Part shown: in pieces, positions 62,005-64,000 of the stretch
Layout: every line of letters begins with the position of its first letter
Position numbering within the stretch: position 1 is the stretch's first letter
NCBI RefSeq assembly: GCF_014385165.1
Contig: NZ_JACRTF010000001.1
Location: 992,001-1,056,000, forward strand
Direction of reading: 5' to 3'
DNA length: 64,000 nucleotides
Origin: Jilunia laotingensis
GTDB taxonomy: Bacteria > Bacteroidota > Bacteroidia > Bacteroidales > Bacteroidaceae
Notes under the pieces: model-generated
Database searches by the model: none
What the model saw: only the letters and a program-made list of their open reading frames with translations
Told to the model about the DNA's origin: nothing
Position numbers and translations under genes: made by a program

Positions 62005-63498
62005 TCAGCTTTCCTGCATTTGTTGTTGGAAGGTGATTTCAATAAATTCAGCCGGACGCACAATAGCAACTAAGACCGTGACACGTAACACTCCTTCCAA
62101 AATATCTTCGGGAGTCATTGTATCACCCAGCCCCACATGCACACTGAATGCATCTTCAGGAGTAGCACCGGCAAGTCCACCACGTTTCCAAATACTACGT
62201 AGAAAACTCTCAATCATACTCTTTATGTCAATCCAGGTATGTGCTGAATTCGGATGGAATACATAAGCACGTACTGCATTCTTTAGAGATTCTTCCAGCA
62301 TAATCATTGTACGGCGTACATTGATGTAACGCCAGTCAAGTGAATTTCCCTCCAACGTACGGGCACCCCATACTTTGATACCTTCGCCAACAAGCATGCG
62401 TATTACATTGACAGATTTTCCACTTAAAGGAACATTCAAGTCGTCATACTCTTCATGAGTAATAAGCACAGCCGGACATCTGACCAAGTTAACAGAAACA
62501 TTGGCAGGGGCTTTCCATACTCCACGGGTATTATCCACCATCGTATAGATACCCGCCATAGCTGCCGAAGGCGACAAAAGATTCTGTATGCGTTTAGCTT
62601 CATTTAAGGTTGATCTGTAAATCGAAGAAATCTGTTGCAATGTCTTGTTCAACGCATCTTGAGCTATTAAATCTAACTCTGTTCCAATCTTATCAATTTG
62701 TTCCTTAATAAGCGACTGTTTTTCTTCAGGATATTCCTTCAGCTCTTCGCCCATCAATGCCTTTAGTGAATCTGAATCAAAATTCAAGAACGATAAATCA
62801 CGGTCTTGCATAATGGATGTATTAACCCATGGATAATAAACTGCGCCAAAGTCAAGAAATGAGCTACCTATTCCCTCACGGAAATCATTAATTACGTCAC
62901 CAGCCGGGTCGCGTCTGTCTTTATAGCCATCATATACATCAAGAATAGCCATACGATTGCGCATATCATAGCCACAATGCCTCAACATTGCAGTCTGAAC
63001 ACTATAGCACAATTCCTTATCCTTTAAACCTACCGCTTCAGGGCAAAGCACCATTGTTGGTTCCTGTTCTTTCAGTAGAATCTCTATACCTGCTTTAAGA
63101 GCATCCGCACTCAGCTCCTCGGCTTTATAATCACCTACGGAAACAATGTAACAGGGTCCACCACCATTACCAAAAAACATCAACATCTGATAATAAAGTG
63201 TGAATGGTAAGCTAATTTGTTTCACCATTACTTTCTTTTCACCGCACACCAGAGTAGGTGTCTCTCCTTCTGCAGCATCCGGCAAAGAAAACAAAGGAGT
63301 CGGGGCACCTCCAAAATAAGTATGATATTCTGCCATTGATGTGATGCGAAACGGCTTGTTAAGCAAAGAGGCATTGCCATTGACGGCCATCTCGGTATAA
63401 CCGATAAAGGCAGGTACTGCGGTAGCAACTTCTACTACAGAATCAGCGAATGCCCTTTTCTCTGTAATGTAGACGCCAGGTGTTTTAATTGATCCCAT
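62005..63498 (-). CDS. Contractile injection system tail-sheath protein
   Basis: This 497-residue protein is full length, with the sheath start MGSIKTPGVYITE and the end VLVAIVRPAEFIEITFQQQ. Known sheath regions are AFIGYTE, GGGPCYIVSVGDY, YPWVN and IKVWGARTLEG. Sheath subunits stack around the tube and contract to drive it into a target. The C-terminal half carries the conserved handshake strand region. It is the first gene of a two-gene unit with a good promoter upstream. Baseplate, spike, LysM adaptor, AAA+ ATPase and terminator-cap genes are absent from the window. Confidence 0.93.
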   Translation of the reverse strand: MGSIKTPGVYITEKRAFADSVVEVATAVPAFIGYTEMAVNGNASLLNKPFRITSMAEYHTYFGGAPTPLFSLPDAAEGETPTLVCGEKKVMVKQISLPFTLYYQMLMFFGNGGGPCYIVSVGDYKAEELSADALKAGIEILLKEQEPTMVLCPEAVGLKDKELCYSVQTAMLRHCGYDMRNRMAILDVYDGYKDRRDPAGDVINDFREGIGSSFLDFGAVYYPWVNTSIMQDRDLSFLNFDSDSLKALMGEELKEYPEEKQSLIKEQIDKIGTELDLIAQDALNKTLQQISSIYRSTLNEAKRIQNLLSPSAAMAGIYTMVDNTRGVWKAPANVSVNLVRCPAVLITHEEYDDLNVPLSGKSVNVIRMLVGEGIKVWGARTLEGNSLDWRYINVRRTMIMLEESLKNAVRAYVFHPNSAHTWIDIKSMIESFLRSIWKRGGLAGATPEDAFSVHVGLGDTMTPEDILEGVLRVTVLVAIVRPAEFIEITFQQQMQES

Positions 63499-63684
63499 AA
63501 GCTAATCTGATTTAATTATTAAAATATACATTTTGTCGAGAGTTTACTCTTTTCCCGCGCTCTGATTGTATATCAATACAAGTATCTGAATCAATACTAA
63601 CTTCAATTTGCCGGTGAGTACCGTTTCTTTTCCGAAACACTTATTTCATAAGCATTCAATCTAAAAACTCCCCCTCTTATTGTA

Positions 63685-63714
63685 CAAAATTACTAAAAGT
63701 GACAGTTTATTCAA
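63685..63714 (-). promoter_or_regulatory. Promoter of the sheath-tube unit
   Basis: On the minus strand TTG (63714-63712) is followed after 19 nt by TAATTTTG (63692-63685), an exact match to the Bacteroides -33/-7 pattern. It implies a 5' untranslated region of about 180 nt before the sheath ATG at 63498. Confidence 0.55.
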
Positions 63715-63785
63715 TATAAAAAGAAAATTTATTTCATAGACTTCTATCAGCCACATGCATATCCTGTTTTTTCCGAGAAAATTAC

Positions 63786-63797
63786 CATATAATACAT
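63786..63797 (-). pseudogene. Start of a third aspartic-protease gene, cut after a few codons
   Basis: On the minus strand ATG-TAT-TAT-ATG (MYYM) and the DNA before it match the start of protease copy 2 (60327). Right after the second Met the similarity ends. The rest of the gene is missing and is replaced by the sheath-tube block. Confidence 0.65.
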
Positions 63798-63805
63798 TAT
63801 AAAAG

Positions 63806-63881
63806 AGGCATGCCAAAAGTCGAAGTAAGTCTAGTTATTTTATGCTTTCCTAAATATAAAAAAATGACTTCTGACATGCCT
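63806..63881 (-). terminator. Hairpin of module 3
   Basis: Arms 63806-63821 and 63866-63881 match at 14 of 16 positions, at the same place relative to the precursor as in modules 1 and 2. Confidence 0.5.
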
Positions 63882-63891
63882 TACTAAGTTA

Positions 63892-64000
63892 TTACGGAAT
63901 TATTGGAAGTGAGAGACAAAGATTACCTTGCTTGGTGACAAGGAGATCAGGTTAAGCTTTTTTCATAATAACCAATTAAGTATTGCTACTTCACCTCAAA
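63892..64000 (-). pseudogene. Degenerate third Gly-Gly precursor, partial at the window edge
   Basis: The last codons read PDLLVTKQGNLCLSLPIIP and stop at the same place as DNLC...P.IP in precursors 1 and 2. A TAA in frame lies just upstream. Near 63990 a short piece resembles the GGGEV start of the core. A large internal deletion is likely. The window ends within it. Confidence 0.6.

Noticed and set aside
61513..63498. Prophage or complete contractile injection system
   Set aside because: Only sheath and tube are present. There is no baseplate, spike, ATPase, capsid, portal or lysis gene in the window.

Overview
The window looks like a gut Bacteroides chromosome. It has a SusC/SusD pair, many Ser-type sulfatases and glycoside hydrolases with lipoprotein or Sec signals, Bacteroides-type -7 boxes (TAnnTTTG), ermF, and double-glycine-leader peptides typical of Bacteroidales. 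No rRNA, tRNA or CRISPR array was seen.

Region 1 (1 to about 1160) is AT-rich and gene-free. It holds a terminator-like hairpin and a tandem array of a 22-bp-period repeat (433-530). An inverted relative of that array sits at 29343-29437.

Region 2 (about 1130-7100) is a mobilizable antibiotic-resistance element. It carries a MORN-like secreted protein, the macrolide-lincosamide-streptogramin resistance gene ermF flanked by attC-like palindromes, a MobV-type relaxase with a candidate oriT, a small DNA-binding-like protein beside an array of 8-bp repeats, and a tyrosine recombinase. It sits directly upstream of the first gene of the next region.

Region 3 (7144-42981) is a large polysaccharide utilization locus (PUL). 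It has a SusC/SusD pair with a DUF3823 lipoprotein, two divergent GH43-like proteins, two GH127/GH146-like (DUF1680) proteins, two GH2 enzymes, a GH38 enzyme, a third GH43-like protein, a GH31 enzyme, a glutaminase-like DUF4965 protein and six sulfatases. All six sulfatases have a serine at the residue that becomes formylglycine. The set suggests stepwise exo-acting breakdown of a sulfated, arabinose- or galactose-containing glycan. No lyase, clear endo-enzyme or regulator is present.

Region 4 (about 43000-45080) is a scar zone: a fragment duplicating part of hlyD, two insertion-sequence transposase remnants, a beta-propeller protein and a short, possibly truncated secreted protein.

Region 5 (45104-61109, minus strand) is a peptide natural-product region. 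It has a class I lanthipeptide operon (precursor, erythromycin-esterase-like protein, ABC ATPase and permease, LanC, split LanB, C39-peptidase ABC exporter, HlyD). Upstream of it are tandem modules, each made of a Cys-rich double-glycine precursor, a retropepsin-like/PDZ lipoprotein and a small secreted protein.

Region 6 (about 61300-63785) carries only two genes of a contractile injection system, sheath and tube. They lie exactly where the aspartic protease of a third peptide module should be. The remains of that third module are visible on both sides. This nested arrangement, and the precursor-protease modules themselves, are the most unusual things in the window.
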